This document shows, in pieces, positions 8,524-17,243 of a DNA stretch of 64,000 nt; position 1 is the first letter of the stretch; every line of letters starts with the position of its first letter. A program made the translations under genes and the position numbers. The stretch spans positions 62,001-126,000 of the forward strand of contig NZ_CP039371.1 in NCBI RefSeq assembly GCF_005080685.1, in the 5' to 3' direction. The notes below the pieces were generated by a model. The model did no database searches. It saw nothing but the letters and a program-made list of their open reading frames with translations, and was not told where the DNA came from. The stretch is from Pseudomonas putida (GTDB lineage Bacteria > Pseudomonadota > Gammaproteobacteria > Pseudomonadales > Pseudomonadaceae).

Positions 8524-8847
8524 ATGAGGTATAGCATTGATTATCAGCAGGTTTCGCAAGGACAATCCGATGCCAGCATTGATGCCTGTCCAGCTGACAT
8601 TGTCTTCAACAGCGACCATGGCCTAGCTCTTATCCCGTGCGTTGGCGATGTTATCAACCTCCCCTCTACGGCGGTCAAAGAAGGGGTTTGCGGCATCGTT
8701 AGATCAAGGATTTTCAATTATCTCAGAGGTCCTGAAGAGCTGTACTGTCACGTCAATATTCTCGTTGAGGAGGCGGACATCAATTTCGAAAGTCTCATCT
8801 CGGAATACATGCGCAATCAGTCACGTGCTCGCTCGCCTTCTTCATAA
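8524..8847 (+). CDS. Conserved-looking hypothetical protein, 107 aa
   Basis: Not recognised. The 107-residue acidic protein starts MRYSIDYQQVSQGQ behind a weak AGG. A central part (ALIPCVGDVINLPS, then CGIVRSRIFNYLRG and CHVNILVEE) alternates polar and hydrophobic residues, as in a small beta-rich domain. There is no signal peptide or membrane segment. It lies 117 bp after the response regulator, where a sensor kinase would be expected, and begins an AT-richer segment that looks acquired. Confidence 0.55.
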   Translation: MRYSIDYQQVSQGQSDASIDACPADIVFNSDHGLALIPCVGDVINLPSTAVKEGVCGIVRSRIFNYLRGPEELYCHVNILVEEADINFESLISEYMRNQSRARSPSS

Positions 8848-8948
8848 AGTCGAAGGCGGGCCAGTCCATTAATGGTTGTGTATGGGTGAGGGTTCAGCAG
8901 AGCGAGCGCCTACTGAGCACCAGAGATGAATAGTCACAGCCTAGTGGT

Positions 8949-9476
8949 TTAACGCGGTACTGCTGGTGTACGCAGGGCCGGACTCATTGTTTTTTGAATG
9001 GCGCATTGCAGCACATAGAAATATAAAACCCCGGAAGCAAATACGATTGCGGACAGATAAGCAAACTCAGAGTCTAAAACCCCGGAAACCATATACAATT
9101 TAATCGTGATAGAACCCATAATAATTCCGGTACAGTACATGACGCCTGTGAACTGATTGCCCAAAAAACTCAGTATGCCGCTGAAGGCATTGTTCGCACT
9201 CAACAGCATTGCTTTCAGTATCGTCCAGCCGAGAACTGGCAGAAAAGCCTTGATCATGAAGGCGAATAACATCGACGATGCAAACAGTTTTATCGGGGTT
9301 TCTGCCCACGGCTTGATGGTGCCGTCTACTTCAACGCCGGTATACAAGATGATATTCAGAATAATCGCCATAAGGGTGCATATGCCGAGGCGTATCATTT
9401 CCCGCTTAAGCGGGGCCATCATTATCACTGCGTGAATCTTGTTTCCAAAGTATCGTTTTAGTCCTTGGATCGACAT
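8949..9476 (-). CDS. Multi-pass membrane protein of unknown function
   Basis: Not recognised. The ATG at 9476 has a good AGGAAG site four bases away and gives 175 residues beginning MSIQGLKRYFGNK. A longer frame from 9560 adds 28 residues without an obvious ribosome site. Four or five hydrophobic segments are visible: around LGICTLMAIILNIILYTGV, LFASSMLFAFMIKAFLPVLG, FTGVMYCTGIIMGSI and AYLSAIVFASGVLYFYVL. Base composition is clearly more A/T-rich than the flanking core genes. It is followed by nothing in the same direction and shares no clear operon. Confidence 0.55.
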   Translation of the reverse strand: MSIQGLKRYFGNKIHAVIMMAPLKREMIRLGICTLMAIILNIILYTGVEVDGTIKPWAETPIKLFASSMLFAFMIKAFLPVLGWTILKAMLLSANNAFSGILSFLGNQFTGVMYCTGIIMGSITIKLYMVSGVLDSEFAYLSAIVFASGVLYFYVLQCAIQKTMSPALRTPAVPR

Positions 9477-9665
9477 TTTTCTTCCTATGCTCTCGGGTAT
9501 GACGCTGTTGTAGCGTTGTATGACGGTCATGCTTTTACCCGAAGAGAGGTGACGCTTCAACGGTCCTGAATTGCGCAGGGGATCTCATGTCCTTCCCCTG
9601 GCTGGGTAGCTTGCTGAGAAATTCTCATCTACCTGCGTGGCAACGATGCGGCCACCCCGCCGCCG

Positions 9666-11133
9666 TCAGAGCTCTGGAGGACTGGCTGCTGTCAGCAACT
9701 CATCGAGTGACGGAACCTTAGCGTTTGCACTGAGGACGAGTGTTCTGGATCGGAGTATGGATACATCAAAGAAAGATTCGCACTCGACTCTTCCGTTTAC
9801 TTCTCTCCAGTGGGTGACTTCTGGTATCAACTCATTAGGCACCGGGTATAGTGCCATAGGGTTATGGAATACCTCCACTTCAGCAGACCACGGCTCGTAG
9901 CCATATTGCGGCCAGAGCTGACCGTAGTCGCTGGACGCTACATCCAACAGAAATGGGATACCTCGTGATGCTCCCGGAGAACGGTCGAAAAACTCACCAA
10001 ACCGCAAGTATCGGTACCCGTCTAGATGAGCTCCACCTGAGATCGGCACTCGGCTGAGCTTTGGCACTGTGCAGGCATTGGTGAAAATGACCGCTGAAAG
10101 ATGGGCATTTTCCATTAGCGTAAATAGGCCGTTGGGGCGCCCTGATAGCAGAGATGTCTCTTCCTCCACAGTTATCAGGTGCGTACCACGATGCGCAGAT
10201 GAGTGAACTGCAAAGCCATAGAGATAGCTGATGAGCGACTCCCTGCTCCACAGCATTGAACTGGGCGCATGGAAATCGGCTAAGGCCAGAATGAGCGGCT
10301 TACCCTCCACGTGCGGTAGGGATTCGTAACGCTTGTCCAATTTGTTTTGGATGGTCCTCGCAAACCTTTCTGCAGCCGCTCCTAAGAAACGCTCATGTCG
10401 GTCAGCGGGTGGGGGGGACCGGCGAGGCGCCAAAATGCTCATACCGCTCTTCCGGGTTGGCTGTCACTGCTTCAACCCAGGCCTCATCTCCCAGCCTATT
10501 CTCGATGTGAAAATCGGGTGATTCTTTAGGCTGGGTGACCAAGAGTCCCTGTTCACGAAAAATCGCTAATAGGTGGGCTTCCCAGAGGCGGGTGTGAAAA
10601 TTCTCAGTCTGGCAATCGGGAACCCAATTTCTGTCTGGGGATGGCAGTGCGAGATACAGTTGATTCAGCGCCCACGCCCCAATACGGCGGCTTGGATCAA
10701 ATAGTGATTTGAACACCACGCTTGGTGTGCGCTTACCCATTCTGCTTAGAGGAGCACGTCGTCGTTCACCTGAAGGGAGTGGAAGCGGATGGGCTTGGGT
10801 ATAGAGAAAATGGCTGATTGAGGCGCGGGCTTCAGACTCGCCAGTGGTGCGCTCACTATGGCTGAGGAGCACCCACACGCTATCGACACGACGCCGCAAG
10901 GTGACAATTCCGAAGCTGCCGGAATGGATATTTCGGGTTAGAGCGGCACAAGAAATTCCGTCCTCACTAAGCCATGCCCCTACTGGCGGGCTGTCCCCAA
11001 ACCCCAACCCTCGTGGAAGCGACAAAGCGATTAGATCGAACATCGGCGCAGCAATTTCTTTCATTCGCTGATCTCGGCAGCCGTCAAAATGCATTCCATC
11101 AATGCCTCGGAGCGTGCCCGCCGGCGATGGCAT
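9666..11133 (-). pseudogene. Unknown large protein gene, broken by a frameshift near 10411-10417
   Basis: Two frames join into one protein of about 488 residues. The upstream 243-codon frame ends EERYEHFGASPVPPTR and the next frame resumes with PPADRHERFLGAAAERFAR. The join is a run of seven C on the minus strand (seven G at 10411-10417). Removing one C restores the reading. The first half contains SPDFHIENRLGDEAWVEAVT, which recalls the PDF...E pattern of PD-(D/E)xK nucleases but lacks the lysine. The second half has ADFHAPSSMLWSRESLISYL. I know no named function. It lies 12 bp behind the 149-residue gene at 11146, probably as a two-gene operon. The shift may be a real mutation or a homopolymer sequencing error. 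Confidence 0.6.
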
Positions 11134-11145
11134 CGGTGGAGGTAC

Positions 11146-11595
11146 CTATTGAAGAAGGGGGCCTTGTTCCACCAGGACATCTCGGTTGGTGAAGATGGTC
11201 TCAATGGTTGCAGCCTCGGCAGCCACATGAGTCTTTCGCGTGATCTCTTCAAGGGCCAGTTCGAGCCGGTAGTCTTGGAAATACTCGTACAGCTTTTCAG
11301 AGCTCTCGGATATCTCCTCCCCACCATTCTTCGCGAACAAGATGTGGATGATCGCTGCGAGTGGGAGAGAGATGTCGAGATCCTTCTCTTCTGCATCTGA
11401 ATCCGAGTTCAAACCGTCGAAATACCTCTCCAGATGACTCTGGAGCTCCTCAAGCCAGAACTGAGATAGGTTGCTTGGAAGGGAGCTTTCAGGCCCGGTC
11501 AGAAGGACTTCATCTCTGAATAGAGCCAGCAGATTGGGGTTTGCCATGGAGGACCTCACGATTAGATTTGAGAGCAACTGGTCAGCATAGTCCAC
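11146..11595 (-). CDS. Hypothetical acidic helical protein, first gene of a two-gene unit
   Basis: Not recognised. The longest frame starts at a GTG (11595) and encodes 149 residues; an ATG at 11547 (MANPNLLALFRDE) with GAGG upstream is an equally good start and gives 133. The protein is acidic and predicted mostly helical (FWLEELQSHLERYF, SEKLYEYFQDYRLELALEEIT), soluble, with no signal peptide. The frameshifted gene follows 12 bp downstream, so the two are probably translated from one mRNA. Confidence 0.5.
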   Translation of the reverse strand: MDYADQLLSNLIVRSSMANPNLLALFRDEVLLTGPESSLPSNLSQFWLEELQSHLERYFDGLNSDSDAEEKDLDISLPLAAIIHILFAKNGGEEISESSEKLYEYFQDYRLELALEEITRKTHVAAEAATIETIFTNRDVLVEQGPLLQ

Positions 11596-12232
11596 CTCAA
11601 GATGACCACCTCCTTGACGCCCATCCTGGTGCTCCTGAGCATCAGACGAGTGAATCGCCCCGAAACCTGTAGATACAAAATGACCGCTTCTCGCCGTTAG
11701 CTGCCTTTCTTGAAGGACAGCTTTGGGTCGATAGCGGCCTTCGTGGAGGTTGGTGTCTACGGGGTCGGTTTAGTCAATCTGAATCTCCGGTTTCACCTCC
11801 GTGAGGCCGGCCATCGTCATGCATCAGATCTTGATTGACACGCGTGCCGCTTTGGATAGCCTTGCAATTGAGGGCTGCAACTGCGCATTTGTCGGGCCTG
11901 GGTACCAGCATGAGCCCCCCGCAATTTTGGCAGCAGAGGAAGCTGGTTCCTCTGAAGTAGTGACGGCGGGCATTGCCAGTCGGATTCTGAACCCAAGGTC
12001 GCCAGACTAGGAGCTAAAGGATCGCTGCGACTACTCCTCATCCCTTACCGAAAAGTCACGCGTCGGTCGTAAACGGCCCTTTCCAGGCCAATCAACTTTT
12101 GTGATTGGTGAGTAGGGATTTCTCGGCTTTTCTGTGAAAAGCACCCCTTCATTTCACAAAAAAAATGGCGAAGATTCCAATTTCACGGGGTCTGGCCTAT
12201 CACCTATTTTGTGAACCTACATCAGGTTCATC
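11596..12232. other. Intergenic stretch without a convincing gene
   Basis: About 640 bp. Near 11675-11740 there are imperfect copies of a GCCG-tAGCtGCC-like element in both orientations (ctcgccgttagctgcc and tgggtcgatagcggcc). On the minus strand a 79-codon open frame without a start codon (12013 down to 11774) contains a CCQNCGG zinc-ribbon-like pair and could be a gene remnant. The overlapping plus-strand frame 11801-12010 has no recognisable features. The right end (12100-12230) is A/T-rich and may be the old edge of the accessory segment. Confidence 0.35.
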
Positions 12233-12258
12233 AAAAAGCCCGCGCAAGCGGGCTTTTT
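12233..12258. terminator. Bidirectional terminator
   Basis: AAAAAGCCCGC and GCGGGCTTTTT form a perfect 11-bp stem around GCAA, with A and T runs allowing use in both directions. It ends two bases before the stop of the DUF2817 gene and marks the boundary between the accessory segment and core genes. Confidence 0.85.
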
Positions 12259-12260
12259 CA

Positions 12261-13361
12261 TTACTGAGCCAAGGATGGCGCTTGGCTCAGGCCATTGATT
12301 GCCTGATAGGCGACTTCTCGCGCCTGGCGCAAAACATCCTCTTTCCATTGTGCTTCGTCGACATAGAACGCATCGCGCAGTTGCCGCTTGATCTGCTGGC
12401 GCTTCGGCTCATCGGTCCCCGGGTTGTTGTGCAGCCACTGTTCGGCGCGCAACGCATCGAGTACCTGGGCACCTGGCAAAGTGCCGAATTCCAGGGTCAA
12501 CGCGGTGAAGGTTGGCGGCGCGCACTCCTCCATCGCGCCGTACACCATTAGCCCGCTCAGCGGCACCGACACCGACTGACCTTCCTGCGAGGAGCGAACG
12601 CCCTCCCCCCACCAACGCCGTGCCCGTTCCAGCATGGGCGAGTTGGCAGGCCCGGAGTAGATGCGTTCACCGTGGCCTTTCGGTCCTAGCCCTGTGTGGA
12701 TATCGACCCACACAAGGTGTTGGCATCGGCTGGCATGTTGGCGAACGCTTTGACGCACCGCGACGTTGCTCCAGGTTGGCGCGGTGCCGGTGTAGAACAG
12801 GCCATCGGGATGGCTGTGTTGCCCACTTGAGATCGCTTTCTGCAGACGCTTGCGCCCCATCTTCAGCAGGTTTGAAAACAGGTGAAGACGATTGGCCAAG
12901 GTCACCGGCCAGCGTTTGGGAATCATCACCGAATGAAGCGCTGGATAGTCGGGGTTGTGCGAACGGGCCTGGCTGAAATCTCGAAAGTTGCGGTTCAAGT
13001 CGACATTTTCGTGAGTCCATCGGCGCAGCCAGGAAAACCCGTACGGGTTGGCTGCGTGCAAGTACACCACCGCGCAACGGGCCTCTCTGGCTTGGTGCTG
13101 GAAGACCTCGTCCTGCAACAGCGCCAACTGCACCGCCGATCCGCAAAAGCCTTCGACACCATGGCAGCCACTGCTGATCAGCATCACGTGCTCGGCATCG
13201 AGCGGGCCGCTGCGCGCTACATCGATCGCCAGTTCTTCCCCCTCCGCACCCAGTAACGGGTGCTTATGGGACTCCACGGCTAGACCGCGATCGGCACAGG
13301 CATTGAGGAATTTTTGTCGAGCTTGTGCATAAGTCTGTGAGAAACAGGCAGCAGGGTTCAT
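12261..13361 (-). CDS. DUF2817 / M14-like carboxypeptidase family protein
   Basis: This 366-residue protein matches the DUF2817 family, related to M14 zinc carboxypeptidases. The ATG at 13361 is preceded by CAGGAG and gives MNPAACFSQTYAQARQ. A longer frame upstream only reads through the neighbouring transporter. Metal-site-like elements are visible: SSGCHGVEGFCGS near residue 70, HENVDLNRNF near 120, and VDIHTGLGPKGHGER near 225. The last third has ALTLEFGTLPG, in the place of the catalytic Glu region. There is no signal peptide. It lies downstream of the MFS gene, in the same direction but behind a terminator-like stem. The substrate is unknown. Confidence 0.75.
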   Translation of the reverse strand: MNPAACFSQTYAQARQKFLNACADRGLAVESHKHPLLGAEGEELAIDVARSGPLDAEHVMLISSGCHGVEGFCGSAVQLALLQDEVFQHQAREARCAVVYLHAANPYGFSWLRRWTHENVDLNRNFRDFSQARSHNPDYPALHSVMIPKRWPVTLANRLHLFSNLLKMGRKRLQKAISSGQHSHPDGLFYTGTAPTWSNVAVRQSVRQHASRCQHLVWVDIHTGLGPKGHGERIYSGPANSPMLERARRWWGEGVRSSQEGQSVSVPLSGLMVYGAMEECAPPTFTALTLEFGTLPGAQVLDALRAEQWLHNNPGTDEPKRQQIKRQLRDAFYVDEAQWKEDVLRQAREVAYQAINGLSQAPSLAQ

Positions 13362-13447
13362 TGCGGCTCCTGAATATATTCCATGGGTTGACCCGGCCGA
13401 CGGGCAGCCGCATCCCGGCCGGCCCAAGGCCAGAAAAGTGAGAAGGG

Positions 13448-13469
13448 AAAAGGCCGCAGAGCGCGGCCT
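13448..13469 (-). terminator. Terminator after the MFS gene
   Basis: AGGCCGC pairs with GCGGCCT around a five-base loop. On the minus strand the stem is followed by TTTTCCC, just after the MFS transporter stop at 13475. Confidence 0.65.
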
Positions 13470-13474
13470 GACGA

Positions 13475-14752
13475 TCAGCTGGTGTGGAGCGCTGGTTGCA
13501 GCGACGGCTCGTTGGCTTGCAGGCGCTCGCGGGTGTGCTCGGGTCGTACCAGCCAGAAGGCAATCAGCGTGCAGGCGATGATGGCGGTGCCGATCAGCGC
13601 CAGCGCAGACTCGAAGCCATGGGCGATGTCGTCGCCGCGCAGCGCCACCAATTGCCCGACCAGCCAGGGCGCGAGCATGCCGGCGCTGGTCACCCCGCCA
13701 ATATGGATCGACAACATCGACCCTCGGCGTACGCTGGGCGCAATGAAGGCGACGATGGTGTTGGCGAACGTGGGCAACACATTGATCAGTACCGCGCCGA
13801 TCGCATACAGCGCCAGGGTCGCCATCATGTGACCGTGGGTCTGGGTGATCAGCAGGAAGGCGACGCCGGCGATCAGGCAGCAGGCCAGTGGCAACACCAC
13901 CATTGCCCGCTGTGGACTGGCCCCTCGTTTGAATGCCCGTTGCGAAAGTGCCGAGACACCGAGGTTGCACAGGATGACAGCCAGGGTGACGCCCATGACC
14001 ACGTAACCCGATTGCATCGCGGTTATGCTCAGGCCCTTCTGCAGATAAACCGGCACCCAGCTATAGACCAGTGCATTGGGCAAGTAGCCCATGAAGCCAA
14101 TCAACGTGATGCCGAGGAAGGTCCGGTTCAGCAACAACCGGCGATAGCCCGGCAAGGCTTGGCCGGTATTACTGGCCACCTCATCCACCTGCGTACCCTC
14201 GCGGCCAAAAGCCAACCACAGCAGCATCCACACCAGCCCGATCAGCGCCAGCGCCAGGTAGGCCATACGCCAACCGACATGAGCGATCAGCAACGGCAGG
14301 CTGACGGCTGCAAGCACGGCGCCAAGCATGATCGAAACCTGGATCAACGATGCGGGCATCACCCGTTCGGTGGGGCCGAACCATTTGAAGCAGGCGTGCT
14401 GGGTCACGGCGGTGCCGGGGCCGGTACCGGCACCGAGCATCAAGCGGCTGAGCACCAGCGCGGCGAAGCTGCTGCTGACGCTCACGAGCAGTTGCGAGAC
14501 CATCCACACCACTGACATGCCCACCAGGATCCAGCGGCTGGGAAAGCGGTTGGCGAGAAAGCCCACGGCTACGCCGGAGATCGAGTAGAGGAAAAAGAAC
14601 GCACTGCCGATGAAACCGAATTCCGCTGGCGTGAGCTTCAATTCATCGATGATCTGGGCGCCGGCGAAGGCGAAGATGCTTTTGTCCAGCACACTGATGA
14701 TCATCACTGCCATCAGCATCACCAGCACGAGATTACGGCGGGAGAACGGCAT
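13475..14752 (-). CDS. MFS transporter, ACS/organic-anion type
   Basis: This 425-residue major facilitator protein has twelve predicted membrane segments. It starts MPFSRRNLVLVMLMAVMIIS and carries the anion:cation-symporter-like first helix (VLDKSIFAFAGAQIIDEL). The loop 2-3 motif is GFLANRFPSRW, and the fourth-helix region reads SRLMLGAGTGPGTAVTQ. The C-terminal half begins after a cytoplasmic loop near residue 200. It is divergent in function from its neighbours but adjacent to a LysR gene transcribed the same way, so it is a candidate target of that regulator. The substrate is unknown; relatives carry sugar acids, phthalate or other organic anions. Confidence 0.85.
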   Translation of the reverse strand: MPFSRRNLVLVMLMAVMIISVLDKSIFAFAGAQIIDELKLTPAEFGFIGSAFFFLYSISGVAVGFLANRFPSRWILVGMSVVWMVSQLLVSVSSSFAALVLSRLMLGAGTGPGTAVTQHACFKWFGPTERVMPASLIQVSIMLGAVLAAVSLPLLIAHVGWRMAYLALALIGLVWMLLWLAFGREGTQVDEVASNTGQALPGYRRLLLNRTFLGITLIGFMGYLPNALVYSWVPVYLQKGLSITAMQSGYVVMGVTLAVILCNLGVSALSQRAFKRGASPQRAMVVLPLACCLIAGVAFLLITQTHGHMMATLALYAIGAVLINVLPTFANTIVAFIAPSVRRGSMLSIHIGGVTSAGMLAPWLVGQLVALRGDDIAHGFESALALIGTAIIACTLIAFWLVRPEHTRERLQANEPSLQPALHTS

Positions 14753-14829
14753 ACAGGGCTACTCCATGGGGCTTGCGGGCAGGATGCCGCAGCCGTTGAT
14801 CGCTGAATAATGATCTATCGGCATGCTTA

Positions 14830-15749
14830 TCAGGGTTGGTTATGAAGCGGTGAACGCAAGGATTGCGGGCTTTTGAAGGCGTAGATGATGTCGTCGATGA
14901 GCATCTGCGTTTCGCGGGTCATCAGTTCTGCAGGTCGGCAGACGAGGAAAATATCGGTCCCGGGTACGCGCTCTGCGATCGACAGCATATCGAGGTTGCC
15001 CGATATGATCGGCAGGTCGAACACCCGGCGCGACCAGCTACTGATGGCATCGGTCGAGGCGGCGAGTTCCGCGTAGAGCACCACTGACGCGCAGACAATT
15101 GTGCGTTCTGGGGCTTGACGCCGTACTCCTCGAACATGCGACCGGCCATGCTGATGGCAAGGGCATCGGGCAGCAGCCATTCCTGGTCGAGCAGTTCGCT
15201 CAACGAGCGCGCCTTCGACAGTGGATGCCCTTTGCGCACGGCCAGGGTGGTGGGTTGGGCATATAGTTCACGCCATTCGAAGCCGTCAACGCTGCGTAAC
15301 GGCGGGTGCGATGTCAGGGCCAGGTCCAGCTGACCCTCACGCAGGCCTTCCAGTAGCTTGGCCGGGCGCAGTTCAAGTATCTCCAGCTGCACCTTCGGAT
15401 AGCGTTTGCGGTAGCTGAGGATGCAGCTGACGAACTGTTGGCTGGGCGTTACCGGCGATACGCCGATGGTCACGCGACCGTCCATGGTGCCCTTGAGCGT
15501 CTCGATCTCATCGCGAGCCCTGCGTACCTCCTCCACCACCAGGCGCGCACGGCGGACCAGGCGTTCACCGTAGGGGGTGGCGGTGATGCCACGGTTGGAC
15601 CGCACCAACAGTGGCACGCCCAGTTCCGACTCCAGTTCCTTGATGCTCTTGGACAGGGCCGGCTGGGAAATATGCAGTAGCCGTGAGGCCTCCTGGATAC
15701 TGCCACTTTCGCAGATCGCGACGATGGCGCGCAGTTGATGCAACTTCAT
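14830..15749 (-). pseudogene. LysR-family regulator with a -1 frameshift near 15110
   Basis: The N-terminal two thirds read as a normal LysR regulator: MKLHQLRAIVAICESGSIQEASRLL helix-turn-helix, then the ligand domain down to MFEEYGVKP. There the frame leaves the family pattern and soon stops. The -1 frame resumes with RTIVCASVVLYAELAASTD, VFDLPIISGNLDML and a normal end at LRSPLHNQP. The shift falls at a run of four G (C on the coding strand) at 15110-15113, and one added base restores about 306 residues. It lies upstream of the MFS gene, its probable target. Either the regulator is inactivated or the assembly has a one-base error. Confidence 0.75.
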
Positions 15750-15855
15750 GGACACACACCTGGACGTGAGGGGATGCGAACTAGAGCATAAAAAGCCGCG
15801 TCGGACGAGTCCGCTCCCACGGGTTACATCGCGATCCCGTGGGCGCAGCAGTCGG

Positions 15856-17217
15856 TCAGCGAATCCCGGTAGCGCGCAGGGCGCTCGGGGTGAAATCCTT
15901 GCTCGAGGCGTTCAGCGAGAAGTCGTAGCTGCCCTTTTTCTCTTCGTTGCGCAGGCCCGAGACGGTATAGCGGCCACTGTTCACATCGTAGTGGGTCTCG
16001 GCCGTCAGCCAGGGGAACTGTTGATCGTAGAAGAATCGCGCATGGCCTTCGGAAACCCTCCAGAGGTTGCCACGACTGTCGTAGGCATCGGCTTCGGCGA
16101 CCTGCCAACTGTCTTCGTCGATGTACAGGTCACGCTTGCTGTAGATATGCCGCTGCCCCGGCTTGAGGGTGGCGACCACGTGCCAGACGCGGTGCAGTTC
16201 GTACCGGGTATGGTCGGGGTTGAGGTGGCCTGGGCGAATGATGTCGTCGTACTTGAGCTTCGGCGAATCGAGGGCATAGCTGTTGTAGGGGATATACACC
16301 TCTTTCTTGCCCACCAGCTTCCAGTCATAGCGGTCGGGTGCACCGTTGAACATGTCGAAGTCGTCGTAGGTGCGCATCCCCTCGGCGCCCGGGCTGTCAT
16401 ACCCAACCTGGGGCGCACGGCGTACCCGCCGCTGGCCAGCGTTGTACATCCAGGCCATGCGCGGCTCGGCGACCTGGTCGAGGGTCTCCAGCACCAGCAT
16501 CACGCTACCGGCTCGGCGTGGTGGCGAGAGGATTTCCTGGCGGAAGTAGAACAGGATGTTGGCCATCTTCTGCGGGTCGTAATCCTTCAGCCCGAACGGA
16601 AAGGCGAACTGCTCTTTCATCATGCTGATGGTGTAGGTGCCGTTTTCCACCGGGTTCATCTGCGCGGTGTTGCGCAGGATCGAATCGCCCCGGTAGCGGG
16701 TGATGTGGTTCCAGATCACTTCCAGCCCCGACTGGGGAATCGGGAAGGGAATCGACATCTTGAAATTCTGCAGGCCGTTACCGCCCTCTGCGAGGGTGGT
16801 GCGCGTGGCGTTTTCCTTCACGGCAGCCAGCACTTTTGGCGGCAAGGTGACGCTGCGATGGGTGGTGTAGACCGGGATGCGGTAGGTGTCCGGGAACCGT
16901 TTGAACATCGCCAACTGACCGGGCGTCAGCCGTTCCCTGTATGGGTCGGCGTTCTGCGCGGTGATGACGAACAGGGGTTTTTCGTCGGCGTAAGGGTTGG
17001 GGATAAAGCCGCCAGCGTCCACCGCTCCGGTGCTGGCCGACAAGCCGCCGGTCCAGGCCGGGATGCTGCCGTCGGCATTAGCGGCCTTCTCGGCGCCGAC
17101 TGGAGTCAGGTCGGTTCCCAGGCGTGCGGCTTGCTGCTCGGACACTGCCGCCATCACCTGGCAGGCCAACAGGCTCAGGACCAGACAACTGCTGCGGATC
17201 AAGGATTTGCGAAACAT
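15856..17217 (-). CDS. DUF1329 (LolB-like) periplasmic/outer-membrane protein
   Basis: This 453-residue DUF1329 protein has a signal peptide (SLIRSSCLVLSLLACQVMA, start behind GGAGGTAG). The mature protein contains PVGAEKAANADGSIPAWTGG, typical of the family. DUF1329 proteins have a LolB-like fold and are nearly always encoded beside a DUF1302 protein, often near RND-type exporters or lipid and aromatic catabolic genes. Here it follows the DUF1302 gene by 26 bp, so they are one operon. The pair probably handles a hydrophobic compound at the outer membrane, but no substrate can be named. No RND exporter gene is adjacent. Confidence 0.87.
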   Translation of the reverse strand: MFRKSLIRSSCLVLSLLACQVMAAVSEQQAARLGTDLTPVGAEKAANADGSIPAWTGGLSASTGAVDAGGFIPNPYADEKPLFVITAQNADPYRERLTPGQLAMFKRFPDTYRIPVYTTHRSVTLPPKVLAAVKENATRTTLAEGGNGLQNFKMSIPFPIPQSGLEVIWNHITRYRGDSILRNTAQMNPVENGTYTISMMKEQFAFPFGLKDYDPQKMANILFYFRQEILSPPRRAGSVMLVLETLDQVAEPRMAWMYNAGQRRVRRAPQVGYDSPGAEGMRTYDDFDMFNGAPDRYDWKLVGKKEVYIPYNSYALDSPKLKYDDIIRPGHLNPDHTRYELHRVWHVVATLKPGQRHIYSKRDLYIDEDSWQVAEADAYDSRGNLWRVSEGHARFFYDQQFPWLTAETHYDVNSGRYTVSGLRNEEKKGSYDFSLNASSKDFTPSALRATGIR

Positions 17218-17243
17218 GGTCTACCTCCAGGAACAAAGGGATG

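Noticed and set aside
10411..10417. Programmed ribosomal frameshift in the unknown large gene
   Set aside because: No slippery heptamer with a following stem or pseudoknot is evident; a homopolymer indel is simpler.
11801..12010. 69-codon plus-strand frame as a gene
   Set aside because: No ribosome site, no recognisable motif, and it overlaps an equally open minus-strand frame.
12261..13970. Longer 569-codon version of the DUF2817 protein
   Set aside because: The extra N-terminal part reads through the neighbouring MFS gene in another frame; the ATG at 13361 has a proper ribosome site and a family-like start.
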